Source of the DNA: Bryobacterales bacterium | Lineage (GTDB): Bacteria > Acidobacteriota > Terriglobia > Bryobacterales > UBA6623 | Assembly (NCBI GenBank): GCA_026713545.1 | Contig: JAPOOG010000026.1 | Coordinates: 1-57,374, forward strand | Direction of reading: 5' to 3' | Length of the DNA stretch: 57,374 bases | Program-made: the position numbers and the translations under genes | Shown: piece by piece, positions 8,430 through 17,569 of the stretch | How positions within the stretch are numbered: position 1 is the stretch's first letter | Layout: the number at the start of each line of letters is the position of its first letter | The notes under the pieces: generated by a model | Databases searched by the model: none | What the model was told of the DNA's origin: nothing | Seen by the model: the letters and a program-made list of their open reading frames with translations, nothing else

Positions 8430-10157
8430 GTGAGCAACAAAGAGATCGCCGAAACCCTCAACGAAACAGCCGCTTTGATGGAGATCGCCGGGATGGACGG
8501 TTTCCGCATCCGCAGCTACCGCAACGCTGCGGTCGTCATCGAGAGCCTCACCGAAACCATGGAAGAGGTCATTCGTGATGACGGTCGCGACGTTACGAAA
8601 ATCAAGGGTATCGGCAAGGGCATTGCCTCGGCGCTCACGGAACTGGTCGCACGGGGCAGCTTCGCCCGACGGGACGAGTTGCTCGAGAAGTACCCTCCGA
8701 CAGCACTGGAGCTGCTGAAGATCCCCGGCCTCGGCCCGAAGAGCATCGCGCTGCTCTACGACGCCTACCGCGTCAGCACGATCGATGCGCTGGAGCAGCT
8801 CTGCCGCGACGGCAAGCTGCGAACCCTGCCTCGAATGGGTGAGAAGCTGGAGCAGAAGATTCTGCGTGGGATTGAGAACTACAAGCGCAGCGCAGGACGC
8901 TTTCTGCTTGACTCGGTCGACCTCGTGGCGACGGAGCTGGTGGGCTTTCTCTCGGAAGTGGACGGCGTTGATCGGATCACGCCTGCCGGTAGCTTACGGA
9001 GAGGCAAGGAAACGATTGGCGATCTTGACCTGCTGGTAACGGGGCCACACGCCACGGCGGCGCTGGACCACTTTGTGAAGTTCGAAGATGTTCGGGAAGT
9101 TCTGAGTTACGGAGAAACCAAGGCCAGCGCCAGGATAGGTGCGGCCGGATTACAGGTGGACGTTCGGGCCGTGGAATCTTCGAGCTACGGCGCGGCCATG
9201 ATGTATTTCACGGGGAGTAAGGAACACAACGTGGCGATCCGCGATCGGGCGGTTCGAATGGGGCTGCGCCTCAACGAATACGGGCTGTTCCGTACCGCGG
9301 ATGAGGAGCTTGTCGCCTCCGCAACGGAGGAAGAAATCTACCAAAAGCTGGGGCTGCCGTGGATCCCCCCCGAGTTGCGTGAGAACACCGGAGAGATGGA
9401 AGCCGCGCTTGCGGGAAGCATGCCGTGCCTCCTGGAACCTGGTGATATTCATTGCGATGTCCATATGCACACCCACGAGACGGACGGCCATCACTCGATC
9501 GCCGAGATGGCGGAAGCCGCGGTGAAAAGGGGCTATTCGCATATAGCCATCACGGACCACTCGAAGGCGCTCGCCATGGCGAACGGCCTCGACGAGCAGC
9601 GCTTGCTCGATCAGATCGAGGAAGTCCGGCAGGTCTCCGAGCAGTTCGAGAACCTCACGATTCTCTCGGGCTGCGAAGTCGACGTCCTGCAGGACGGGCG
9701 CATGGATATCGACGATGAAGTCCTGGCGCAGCTCGACGTTGTGATCGCGAGCGTTCACAGCTACATGAACATGGAAGCCTCGGAGATGACCGACCGTCTG
9801 CTGCGGGTCGTCGAGAACCCACACGTCGGCATTTTGGGCCACCCCACGGGACGCTTGCTGCTTCGGCGCGAGCCGTACCCGTACGACTTCGAGCGCGTCG
9901 TTGCTGCGGTGGGGCGGCGAGGCATTTCGATGGAGATCAATGCGAGCCCGGCGCGTCTCGACCTCGACGCCCTGCATCTGCGGCTGGCGCAAGCGAAGGG
10001 CGTCAAGTTTGTCATCTCGACCGACGCGCATCATGTGCGCCATCTCGACAACATGAAGTACGGAGTGTCAATGGCGCGCCGCGGCTGGCTCGAAAGCAAG
10101 GACGTGTTGAATACGCTGCCGCTCGAAGAGTTCCGGGCGGCTGTCCGCCGCGGCTAG
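8430..10157 (+). CDS. polX: DNA polymerase/3'-5' exonuclease PolX
   Basis: 575 residues from GTG 8430; the frame opens at TTG 8364 but the family begins at [13 protein letters not shown]. It is a bacterial family X polymerase with an N-terminal helix-hairpin-helix 8-kDa domain (about 1-130). The palm carries [18 protein letters not shown] (about 190-207), whose two Asp residues bind the catalytic metal. A C-terminal PHP domain (about 335-575) has the metal-binding motifs [34 protein letters not shown] and STDAHH, giving 3'-5' exonuclease/AP-endonuclease activity. Role: gap filling in base-excision repair. The length matches the family. Confidence 0.94.
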   Translation: MSNKEIAETLNETAALMEIAGMDGFRIRSYRNAAVVIESLTETMEEVIRDDGRDVTKIKGIGKGIASALTELVARGSFARRDELLEKYPPTALELLKIPGLGPKSIALLYDAYRVSTIDALEQLCRDGKLRTLPRMGEKLEQKILRGIENYKRSAGRFLLDSVDLVATELVGFLSEVDGVDRITPAGSLRRGKETIGDLDLLVTGPHATAALDHFVKFEDVREVLSYGETKASARIGAAGLQVDVRAVESSSYGAAMMYFTGSKEHNVAIRDRAVRMGLRLNEYGLFRTADEELVASATEEEIYQKLGLPWIPPELRENTGEMEAALAGSMPCLLEPGDIHCDVHMHTHETDGHHSIAEMAEAAVKRGYSHIAITDHSKALAMANGLDEQRLLDQIEEVRQVSEQFENLTILSGCEVDVLQDGRMDIDDEVLAQLDVVIASVHSYMNMEASEMTDRLLRVVENPHVGILGHPTGRLLLRREPYPYDFERVVAAVGRRGISMEINASPARLDLDALHLRLAQAKGVKFVISTDAHHVRHLDNMKYGVSMARRGWLESKDVLNTLPLEEFRAAVRRG

Positions 10158-10332
10158 CAATCTCCTCTGACCACCCGTTCCAGCTCGTTGCCTCACCCGC
10201 CGGAACCTTCAGAGGCTCCAATCTCAACCCGGTATCTTTCCGGCATTCCGCGAACCGCCTGCTCGTTCCCGCTTCGCTCCTGTTCCAGCGCCCCGTTGTC
10301 CTTCTTCACCAGCTCCTCCTCTGTAACAGAAT

Positions 10333-10353
10333 TGTATATTATGGCAATATACA
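10333..10353. promoter_or_regulatory. Palindromic operator upstream of brnTA
   Basis: Perfect 8-bp arms TGTATATT (10333-10340) and AATATACA (10346-10353) with a 5-nt spacer, ending 4 nt before the brnT ATG. BrnA antitoxins autoregulate their operons by binding operator DNA, so this is the likely site. AT-rich steps in it could also serve as a -10 box. Confidence 0.55.
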
Positions 10354-10357
10354 GTTG

Positions 10358-10750
10358 ATGGTCGATTTCGCACGGATTGTCGGCTTTCAATGGGACTAGG
10401 GCAATGCACGGAAAAGCTTCGCCGAGCACGGTGTCAATCAAGCAGAAGCAGAACAAGCGTTCTTCAACGAACCGTTTCTCGTTGTCGATGACATCAGGCA
10501 AAGCCGACCCGAGAAGCGGTTTCATGCGCTCGGCGTCACCAATTCGGGGTGCCAACTCCATGTAACGTTTACACTCCGTGAGGAGAACACCAGGATCCGC
10601 GTGATTTCGGCACGGGACATGCATCGCAAGGAGCGATCCCGACATGCAAAAGAAACGAAAACCCATTCCCGTTTTCAAAAGCGAAGCGGAAGAGCAGGCC
10701 TTCTGGCAGAGTCACGACTCCAGCGGTTATGTCGATTGGAGCCAAGCTGA
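10358..10750 (+). pseudogene. BrnT-type toxin with in-frame amber stop
   Basis: From ATG 10358 the frame reads MVDFARIVGFQWD, then TAG (10397-10399), then GNARKSFAEHGVNQAEA and on through FFNEPFLVVDD, EKRFHALGV, LHVTFTLREEN and IRVISARDMHRKER. These are the conserved parts of BrnT (PF04365) ribonuclease toxins: the WD-x-K-x-x-x-N-x-x-KHG start, the GxR/alG strand, and the ISAR-R-x-x-R-x-x-R end. The stop replaces a variable position, as one base change from CAG or AAG would. The frame also lacks the usual stop after the RxER motif and runs to 10750, inside the antitoxin gene. Either the toxin is inactivated or the amber codon is read through. The antitoxin downstream is intact. Confidence 0.75.
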
Positions 10751-10907
10751 ACGTGTTCGATTTGCCAATCTCAAACCGTCGACCCAAGCGATTTCTCTCA
10801 GGCTGCCGGTCGATCTTCTTGAGCGGATCAAGATCGCGGCCCATAAACGAGATGTCCCCTATCAGTCGCTGATAAAAGTCTGGCTGTCCGAAAAGGTCGA
10901 AGTCTGA
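10644..10907 (+). CDS. brnA: BrnA/CopG-type antitoxin
   Basis: 87 residues. The N-terminal half (FKSEAEEQAFWQSHDSSGYV, then DWSQAE) is the toxin-binding segment characteristic of BrnA and related CopG antitoxins. The C-terminal half (STQAISLRLPVDLLERIKIAA) is a ribbon-helix-helix DNA-binding fold. It overlaps the 3' part of the brnT frame, as in genuine brnTA operons. It should bind the palindrome at 10333-10353. With the toxin frame broken it is an orphaned or solitary antitoxin. BrnA versus a generic CopG assignment rests on the neighbouring BrnT remnant. Confidence 0.8.
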   Translation: MQKKRKPIPVFKSEAEEQAFWQSHDSSGYVDWSQAERVRFANLKPSTQAISLRLPVDLLERIKIAAHKRDVPYQSLIKVWLSEKVEV

Positions 10908-11106
10908 CCTCGGGCAGCCATCGGAGGAGCCGTTGTATCAGCCGCCTATGCGGCATCCTTCCCCAAACGACCACAGAGAGTCGTGCGAGCGGCTTTGAGA
11001 GGATCCTTATGCGGTGTGGCGCTACTCGCCGGTCTCCGGAATGATTCGCTGGCGAAAGGGCAGTGGGGCCTCAAACCCGCCGTTCTCCTGAAGCGGGCCT
11101 CTTGGC

Positions 11107-11874
11107 CTACGGGGCGGCGTCGAACACTATGATGTGCTGAGTCGGCACAAAGTCCATCGACTCGACGAATCGAAAGCCGAGCGGCTCCAACTCGGAACGC
11201 ACTTCGGTGACCGTCATCTTCCGCACGGGCGGCAGCGGGATCGCAGGGTCCTCCTTGCGGTATTCGATGACGACCACGCGGCCATTCGGTTTGAGCCCGC
11301 GCCGAACGTGTTCCATGATGGCTTCCGGCTGCGCCAGTTCGTGGTAAACGTCGACCAGGAGAACCAAATCGGCGCTACCGGGGGGGATCTTCGGGTCGCC
11401 TGGTTCGCTCAGTACGATCCGCACGTTCTGGAACCCGCGTTCCCGGATGTTGCGCTCGAGCCGGTCGAGCATGCCCTGCTGGATGTCGACCGCGATGACC
11501 CGGCCCGTCGGTCCGATCTGGCGCGCCAGGCGCCACGTGAAGTAGCCTGTGCCCGCACCGAGGTCCACGACGGTTCCGCCTTCGGGAATCTTGAGAGCTC
11601 CGACCACGCGGTTGGGCTGTTCTTCGGCTTCACGCTGGGGACGGTTCAGCCAATCGGCCATCTCGACCCCGGTGACGGGCGCGATCTGCCGCTTCTTGAT
11701 GAGCTTGCCGATTTGAAGCGGCCGGCGTTTCCCCTCGGCGAAAGTCTCCGGCCGCGGCTCGTTGAGGACCGCCCGCACGTTGGAGCATCCGGCCCACAAC
11801 ACGATCGATGTGATCGCGAGGCCGAGCAGCCCGTGGTAGAAGTCCCGTGGAAGGCGCGGCGGGCTTCTGCTCAT
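11107..11874 (-). CDS. Class I SAM-dependent methyltransferase, predicted lipoprotein
   Basis: 255 residues from the ATG at 11874; the frame extends further upstream but with low-complexity Arg/Pro/Ser sequence. The N-terminus has a hydrophobic helix ending in the lipobox VLWAGC, so the protein is probably anchored to a membrane outside the cytoplasm. Methyltransferase motif I is VVDLGAGTGYFTWRLA (about 107-122), followed by VIAVDIQQGMLDRLE and the motif IV region ADLVLLVDVYHEL. A catalytic domain that needs cytosolic SAM behind an export signal is odd but recurs in Acidobacteriota and Planctomycetes. Substrate unknown. Confidence 0.75.
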   Translation of the reverse strand: MSRSPPRLPRDFYHGLLGLAITSIVLWAGCSNVRAVLNEPRPETFAEGKRRPLQIGKLIKKRQIAPVTGVEMADWLNRPQREAEEQPNRVVGALKIPEGGTVVDLGAGTGYFTWRLARQIGPTGRVIAVDIQQGMLDRLERNIRERGFQNVRIVLSEPGDPKIPPGSADLVLLVDVYHELAQPEAIMEHVRRGLKPNGRVVVIEYRKEDPAIPLPPVRKMTVTEVRSELEPLGFRFVESMDFVPTQHIIVFDAAP

Positions 11875-12138
11875 CCTCGGCGCGAAGTGAGGAGGATGGC
11901 GATCCGGGCGATCTCCTCCTCGCGAAGGAAAAGCGAACGACAAAGCCGACGGCCGCGAACGTCCGTCGCCCGAAGGGTTACGCGCCACTCCCGGCCGACT
12001 GTGGGAAGAGTGAGTCGCTGTGTTGCTGCCGCGGCCATGCGTTACGCTACTGGTCCCAGGGCGCGTAACGCCGCCTGCGGGACTTTTACCACGGGCTGCT
12101 GGGTAATGGCGCGTCGCCAAGTGCATCGTTGCGGTTCC

Positions 12139-13056
12139 TCAAACGGCAACCGGTTCGGCTAACAGGCTGGTTCTCGCCATCAGCTCTTTGAGGTCGTCCC
12201 GGTCTTCGGGGCTCATCTCGATGAGCGGTCTCCTGACACGCCCGCCCTTGAGCCCCGCCAGGGTCATCCCCGCCTTGATCATCGACGTTTTGTAGCCAGG
12301 ACGCCGGTTGCGCATCTGGTACAGCGGTATGACGATCTCGTCGAGGATCTGCTTGGCGCGGTCCCAATCGCCGGCCGAGCAGCGGTCGTGCAATTCCGTC
12401 GAAACGTGGGGCATGAAGCAGGCCAGGCCGGACGTGAACGTATGGACGCCGTGATTCCAGTAGGTCGGAGCGAAGGGCTCGGCCATGCCGTTGATCCAGT
12501 GGAAGCGGTCTCCGAAATTCACTCGCACATTGAGGTAGTGCGACATGTTGCCGTTTTCGTCCTTGACCATGCAGATGTTCTCGGTGTCCTGCAGCCGCTC
12601 GAGCATCGACAGCTCGATCACGCCGCTCCACTTCGTTTGGTACAGGAAGGCGGGCAGCTCGGCGGTCTCGGCGACGGCCTTGTAGTAGTCGGCCAGACCG
12701 GGCTCGTTCATGTCGGGCGTATAGGGCGCCATGATAATGACCGCGTCCGCCCCCGCTTCGCGCGCCAGACGGGCTTGCGCTTGCGCCGTGCGGAGGGTTT
12801 GTCCGACGCCGAAGATCAGCCCTTTCCTGCCGGCAACCATCTCGCCGGCTGTCGCGGTCAGCGCGGCGTATTCGTCGAGCGTGAGCGACTGCATCTCGCC
12901 GTTGCTGCCCGTGAAGGCCAGTGCGGCCAGGCGAGTATCGAGCATGAACGAGATGTTCTCGCGAAACGCCGCGGCGTCAAACTCGTCAGCGTCGCAGAAC
13001 GGAGTGACCGGGAATCCAATGACCCCGGGGAAGCGATCGAGTAGTCGGTTTTCCAT
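12139..13056 (-). CDS. Dihydrodipicolinate synthase/N-acetylneuraminate lyase family aldolase
   Basis: 305 residues, a TIM-barrel class I aldolase. GVIGFPVTPF opens the barrel. TGSNGEMQSLT (about 47-57) replaces the family GTTGE motif that binds the pyruvate carboxylate. YQTKWSG (about 137-143) holds the conserved Tyr. CMVKDENGN (about 162-170) contains the Schiff-base Lys. The variant GSNGE and the genomic setting beside an SDR, an MFS symporter and an amidase-like gene suggest a catabolic aldolase rather than the lysine-pathway DapA, so no symbol is given. Substrate not predictable. Confidence 0.82.
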   Translation of the reverse strand: MENRLLDRFPGVIGFPVTPFCDADEFDAAAFRENISFMLDTRLAALAFTGSNGEMQSLTLDEYAALTATAGEMVAGRKGLIFGVGQTLRTAQAQARLAREAGADAVIIMAPYTPDMNEPGLADYYKAVAETAELPAFLYQTKWSGVIELSMLERLQDTENICMVKDENGNMSHYLNVRVNFGDRFHWINGMAEPFAPTYWNHGVHTFTSGLACFMPHVSTELHDRCSAGDWDRAKQILDEIVIPLYQMRNRRPGYKTSMIKAGMTLAGLKGGRVRRPLIEMSPEDRDDLKELMARTSLLAEPVAV

Positions 13057-13324
13057 GTCTTGGATCTTCGCAGTTGGCGGCTTCCACGTCAATGCCGCGC
13101 CTGCCCCCGATTTCATGAGACGGTGCCGCGCATGTACGCTGCGGGGGATCGGCGCTCTTTGTCTCACGTTTCCGCTTCCATGCTGCTGCGGCAGCACGAT
13201 TCGGAAACGGAAGTCGACCCGAGCTGCGTGCCCTGTGTGGGTCGGAACGGTGTCGGGCGACCGGCCCGAGATGGAATTCCAACCGCGTCGGGTCGCACTA
13301 CCAGTTGTCTTCTCCGGTTTGGTG

Positions 13325-13936
13325 TTACTCCGCGGACGGCGCAGGCAGTCCACCCCAAGCCCGCAAAACTTGCCCGCTCATGTCACCCTGCACGGCATCG
13401 ACGTAGAACTGCGCCGTCTGCTCGGCCGTTACGCGGCCGGTTCCCTCATGGCCGGGATCAACGACAGGCGCAGGACTCACGACGTTCAGCCGAATGCCGC
13501 GCGGGAGCAGCGGCGCGACGCTGGCCGCGAACGTATCGACGGCACTGTTGAACGGGCCGATCGCGATGCTCGCCGGGTTAGGGTAGTGGCTCAAGAACCC
13601 GCTGGTCAGCGTGAACGAGCCGTTGTCGTTCACATGCTCTTGCCCTATGGACACGAGACGGATCTGACCCAAGAACTTCCGCTCGAACCCGTAACCGTAG
13701 TCATCTTCCGTCAGGGCCTCGAAACGCTGGAAGACACCGTCTCGTCCTGCGGAACAGATCAAAGCATCGAAGTTCGCGGCCTTCTGGAACATCGCTCGCA
13801 CCGAACCTTCGTCTGTGTAGTCGCATTGGATGTCGCCGCTCGTGGCGCCGACGCGCACGATCTCGTGCTCGACGGAAAGCAACTTGTCAATGGCCTTGCC
13901 GATGCGACCGCCGGCCCCTACGAGAATGATCTTCAT
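13325..13936 (-). CDS. Short-chain dehydrogenase-like protein lacking Tyr-Lys pair
   Basis: 203 residues. It has a Rossmann fold with GAGGRIGKAI (residues 7-16) and ALICSAG (usual NNAG position). SGFLSHYPNPASIAIGPFN follows the catalytic Ser, but the YxxxK motif is replaced by IAIGPFNSA. The absence of Tyr/Lys is characteristic of one well-populated ~200-residue SDR subfamily (ending LPRGIRLNVVSPAPV), so this is probably not decay. Such proteins bind NAD(P) but their reaction is unproven. Upstream lies a 334-bp gap with a palindrome at 14080-14110. Confidence 0.78.
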   Translation of the reverse strand: MKIILVGAGGRIGKAIDKLLSVEHEIVRVGATSGDIQCDYTDEGSVRAMFQKAANFDALICSAGRDGVFQRFEALTEDDYGYGFERKFLGQIRLVSIGQEHVNDNGSFTLTSGFLSHYPNPASIAIGPFNSAVDTFAASVAPLLPRGIRLNVVSPAPVVDPGHEGTGRVTAEQTAQFYVDAVQGDMSGQVLRAWGGLPAPSAE

Positions 13937-14270
13937 GCCGATTCCTTCCTGACGATTCCCTGTCTTTTGGCGATGGTGCGGCTGCGTCGCCTGAGTCGAC
14001 TCCCGCAACGGTCCAGCCATCTCACGTTTCTGGAGACGGCCCTTGATGCGCCCTGGAGGACTGTCTTGGAGGAAATTTTATTATGGGCTGCGGCGCGGGC
14101 CTCCCATAATGCGTCTCTGACTCAACCCTCTTGATGTGAACGCTCCAGCACGATAGAGATGGGTAAACAATGAGAATGCAGCCAAATTGGCGATTGCCCT
14201 TCGGCTGTTATCCTGCGCTGAAGCGAAGGCCCTCGCCCACCTGGCCAATCCCCTCCGACCGCCATCAAGG
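13937..14270. other. Intergenic region with 31-bp hairpin
   Basis: No gene supported. Positions 14080-14087 (ATTATGGG) and 14103-14110 (CCCATAAT) are perfect inverted arms around a GC-rich 15-nt loop. The palindrome lies about 145 bp upstream of the SDR start, in a suitable place for an operator of a catabolic operon. Two overlapping short frames on the - strand (14081-14337) look random. Confidence 0.5.
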
Positions 14271-15608
14271 CTAATTTGAGGAGCTTGGGATTTGTGGCTC
14301 GTCGACGGTGACATTGGGGTCGATCGCGAGCCAGCAAAGCGATCCGGCCAGATAGACCCCGGCGGCTACGTAGATGACTTGGTTCCAGTCGCCTCCGGTG
14401 CGTTCGATGTTCTCGATCATGTATCCGAGCACGGCCGGCGTCACGAGGCCGCCGAGGGTGCCCGTCATGTTCATGATGCCCATGACTTCAGCGGTCAGCT
14501 TGCCGGCCATGTCCATCGTGGTCGCCCAGGCGGCGGGACTGCCGGCACCGGAAAAAATCGCACCGCCCGTGACCGCCGCGACGAGCTGATACGGCGAACC
14601 GGTCCACGCCGCGGACAACGTAACGAAACTACAAACGGCGAGCGCCCCCATGCCGACGCTCGTGCGGCTGATCCTCTTGCTGCCGGTCTTTCGGAGCAGC
14701 CAATCGACGATGGACCCTCCGAAGATCGTTCCGATGATGACCCCCGCCGTGGGAGCCATCGACATCAAGCCGGCCTCTTCGCGCGTAATGCCGAACCCCT
14801 TTTCGAGAAAGGCCGGGAACCATGTCACCAGGATGATGTAGCCCGCAGCTCGAAAGGCCGACTGTATGCAGATGCCCCACATGCTCAATGACCCGGCCAT
14901 GACAGCGAGGCGCTGCCAGGTCAATCCTCGCTTCCGGGATTCGGCCTGCGGCTTGTGTTCCGCTTCTGCCCCCTCGCCGGCAATCAGCCGCAGCTCAGCC
15001 TCGTTCACCAAGCGGTGCTCCGAGGGCCGCGTGCGGGCGAACCAGAAATAGCCCGCTGCCCAGACGATGCCCACCATGGAATAGATCTGAAAGACCGTGC
15101 GCCAGTCGAGTCGCTCGAGCAACCAGGCGGTGAGACCGAACGTGATCACGCTGCCGACCGACATCGCCGCGCCGATCGTGGCGCTTCCGAAACCCCGCCG
15201 CGAGACGGGGAACCAGTCGCAGATGACCTTTGCCGTGTTGGGAACCAGACCCGCCTGCGCGGCGCCGAACGCAATGCGTGAAGCGATCAGCGGGACGTAC
15301 GAAAAGACAGCCGACGTCCAGACCGTCAATACGGACCACAGCGTGCTGAGAAAAGGCAGCGACACGCGGGTCCCGAAGCGGGTGCCCAAGGCTCCGCCGG
15401 GCACCTGAAAGAACAAATAGCCGATGTTGAATGCGCTGAACACCCAACCCATCTGAGAAGGGGTGAGCCCCAGTTCGGCCTCGATCGTCGTGTTCGCGAC
15501 CGAGATGCAGTACCGAGTCAGGTAGGCGCTCGTAGAGGCCAGGGCCACCGCGGCCAACACCATGTAGCGGACGGAGGTAGGTCGCGTACCGTTGGGTGCG
15601 GTGTTCAC
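14271..15608 (-). CDS. MFS transporter, anion:cation symporter type
   Basis: 445 residues with 12 predicted membrane helices in two six-helix halves separated by a polar loop (about 195-225). The N-terminal half shows YCISVANTTIEAELGLTPSQ, GWVFSAFNIGYLFFQVPGG and RFGTR, the layout of the anion:cation symporter (ACS) family that imports organic acids, hexuronates and related anions. It follows the dimethylformamidase-like gene by 67 bp on the same strand, so it probably supplies that pathway with substrate. Substrate unknown. Confidence 0.85.
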   Translation of the reverse strand: MNTAPNGTRPTSVRYMVLAAVALASTSAYLTRYCISVANTTIEAELGLTPSQMGWVFSAFNIGYLFFQVPGGALGTRFGTRVSLPFLSTLWSVLTVWTSAVFSYVPLIASRIAFGAAQAGLVPNTAKVICDWFPVSRRGFGSATIGAAMSVGSVITFGLTAWLLERLDWRTVFQIYSMVGIVWAAGYFWFARTRPSEHRLVNEAELRLIAGEGAEAEHKPQAESRKRGLTWQRLAVMAGSLSMWGICIQSAFRAAGYIILVTWFPAFLEKGFGITREEAGLMSMAPTAGVIIGTIFGGSIVDWLLRKTGSKRISRTSVGMGALAVCSFVTLSAAWTGSPYQLVAAVTGGAIFSGAGSPAAWATTMDMAGKLTAEVMGIMNMTGTLGGLVTPAVLGYMIENIERTGGDWNQVIYVAAGVYLAGSLCWLAIDPNVTVDEPQIPSSSN

Positions 15609-15675
15609 TATGACAGAGACGCTTTCGCGGCGGATGAACCGGCCTGTGGACGAGCACGCATGTCGCTTGATCGCA

Positions 15676-17271
15676 CTATCCCAGGAAGCGGTTGATTACG
15701 TTCCTGGTGATGGTCGAGATGTTGCTGTCCACCGGTAGGGAACAAGGGTAGCTGATCGAACCCACCGAATAAACCGCCCCCCCCGAAGCGGTTTCATGGT
15801 AGACGATCTCGGCGCCGCCGTTGTCGGGGTTCAGCCCCTTGGCCAGAAGTTTCGTTCCTGCTGGTGAGCTCGGGGACATCTTGTCGGTTTCATGTCCGGA
15901 CGCTCCTCCCCAACAGCGCATGTGGAGACACTTTTCACCGAAGATGTCACCGTCGTTCAAGCCGGTGCCCTCGAAAATCCAATGGGAAGTGTCGATTGCC
16001 CGGTAGGGCGCGCCGGTCATGATGCCGGAGTCGGTGCAGACCACGCCCAGCAGGTTCGCCTCGGACTCGTAATAGGTGTGCATGCGGCTTTCCTTGCCGA
16101 ACTCCTTCAGGTTTGCACTGATGCCCTTGTACTTGCCGTTGCGAACTGTCATCGTGTGCTCGTCGATGAATTCCACAGGGCAGTTGAGGCCGTTCCCGCC
16201 GAGGTAGAGCAGCTTGCCGCCTCGCTCGAACACCCACTCCTTCAGATTGAAATACATCTCTTTCGACCAGTACTCCGGGTGGGTGCTGGTGATCACGACC
16301 TGGTAGGCATCAAGATTCAAGACACCCTGGTGGAACTGGGTTTCCGCATAGAGGTCGTATTCCAGGCCCTCTCGCTCGAGCCACCCGAAGAGCCGCCACT
16401 CGGCCGGAGCCACGTGGCAGGTCGAGCGACCTTCGACCGGGTCGGTGATCTCCGTCCCCTCGGGGATATGGTTGATCAGTTCCGGGCGGTCGAACGAGAG
16501 CGGAGCGTAGTCCTCCACCGAGAACTGCATATGCTCGTCGGAAGTGTAGCGGTCCAGGTCGAGACGCGCGTTGACGGTGGGCTTGGGCGGCATCTCGATC
16601 GGGTGGATGTAGTTGGAGCGGCCTCCGAAATTGTTGTAGGCGTTCCAGTTCATGTTGGCTGCCAGAACGGCGATCTTGGCCCGAGCTTCGGCCGGCGCAA
16701 CGATCCAGGGGAATGAAAAGAAAGCGCCCGACTCGGCCTTGGCATGGAAGTAGTAGAGGCCGGAGCGCTCCGGGCCGACGACGAACTGCGTGTGGTGGGG
16801 ATTGTTGCGGTAGCCGCGCTTGTTGAATTCGATGCCGGTTTGCGTGTAGTCGCCATCGGGCGTGATCTGCATCGTCGCGCGCGGGCCGTGTTCGTCGAAC
16901 CAGCCAACCGTCTTGATGTACTCTTTCCGCCAGCCGTAACGGTACAGGTCGAGCCGATAGGGCTCCACCGCATGGACCCGGTACTCCGAGCGCTCGCCCG
17001 AGCGCACCCACTTGGGCCAGGCATAGCCGACCAAGTTGTTCGAGAGAAGCCGGAATTGATACGGCCTGCCTTCCGTGACCCGGACGTCAACGCTCTTGGC
17101 GCCGTAGCCTTCCTTGTACAGAGTTACTCTGTACTCGCCGGATTCGACATCGGCGTAGACAGCCCCCGTCGCCGTGGAGTGGGCCTCGACCGAGCCTTTG
17201 CTGTTTTCGAATTCGAATAAAACGTCCGGGATGGCGAGATAGCGTTCACAACTGACGTAACCGACAAGCAT
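15676..17271 (-). CDS. N,N-dimethylformamidase large-subunit-like hydrolase
   Basis: 531 residues. The C-terminal two-thirds match the DMFase beta/large-subunit fold: NWNAYNNFGGRSNY (about 205-218), STHPEYWSKEMY (about 337-348) and GGKLLYLGGNGL (about 356-367). DMFases use a mononuclear iron held by Tyr and Glu residues; the Tyr-rich segments fit but individual ligands cannot be assigned by eye. The N-terminal ~90 residues look like a beta-sandwich. AAGGAG lies 7 nt before the ATG. No separate small subunit is visible. Its place upstream of an MFS symporter, an SDR and an aldolase suggests breakdown of an N-containing organic compound. Many homologues have unknown substrates. Confidence 0.72.
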   Translation of the reverse strand: MLVGYVSCERYLAIPDVLFEFENSKGSVEAHSTATGAVYADVESGEYRVTLYKEGYGAKSVDVRVTEGRPYQFRLLSNNLVGYAWPKWVRSGERSEYRVHAVEPYRLDLYRYGWRKEYIKTVGWFDEHGPRATMQITPDGDYTQTGIEFNKRGYRNNPHHTQFVVGPERSGLYYFHAKAESGAFFSFPWIVAPAEARAKIAVLAANMNWNAYNNFGGRSNYIHPIEMPPKPTVNARLDLDRYTSDEHMQFSVEDYAPLSFDRPELINHIPEGTEITDPVEGRSTCHVAPAEWRLFGWLEREGLEYDLYAETQFHQGVLNLDAYQVVITSTHPEYWSKEMYFNLKEWVFERGGKLLYLGGNGLNCPVEFIDEHTMTVRNGKYKGISANLKEFGKESRMHTYYESEANLLGVVCTDSGIMTGAPYRAIDTSHWIFEGTGLNDGDIFGEKCLHMRCWGGASGHETDKMSPSSPAGTKLLAKGLNPDNGGAEIVYHETASGGAVYSVGSISYPCSLPVDSNISTITRNVINRFLG

Positions 17272-17569
17272 GCAATGACTCCTTGGATAGGCAAGATTAC
17301 CAAGTGTAGGGCAAATGGCCTCAGGCTTGCCGGGGCGCCGTGCCTGCGCGCCGGCGGCCGGTTGTGGCGCCGGCGGAGAGTGGCGTCATGGTCGGCATGA
17401 TACCCGGGCTGCGGGTGAGACTGTTGCCAGAGCCCTCTGCGGACGCCGGACCGGGAGGGAGAGGAACGCCGAACTGGGCAAGAGTGTGAGAATCCTTGCG
17501 CAACGGGCCGCGGCTTGACTACCATACCCCTGCCAGGGCGCTCGGAAGTCCTCGGTTATAGGAGCCTCA
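17272..17569. other. Intergenic region between divergent genes
   Basis: A 298-bp divergent spacer between the DMFase-like gene (leftwards) and the S41 protease (rightwards). Promoters for both are expected here. No clear -35/-10 pair, repeat or small gene was identified. Confidence 0.4.

Noticed and set aside
10193..10678. 161-codon - strand frame opposite the BrnT region
   Set aside because: It is antisense to the clear BrnT signature, has no family features, and the + strand similarity explains the region better.
12731..14134. 467-codon + strand frame across the aldolase and SDR genes
   Set aside because: Arg/Ala-rich shadow frame opposite two well-supported genes; typical of GC-rich antisense.
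15892..16716. 274-codon + strand frame
   Set aside because: Antisense shadow of the dimethylformamidase-like gene with no domain features.
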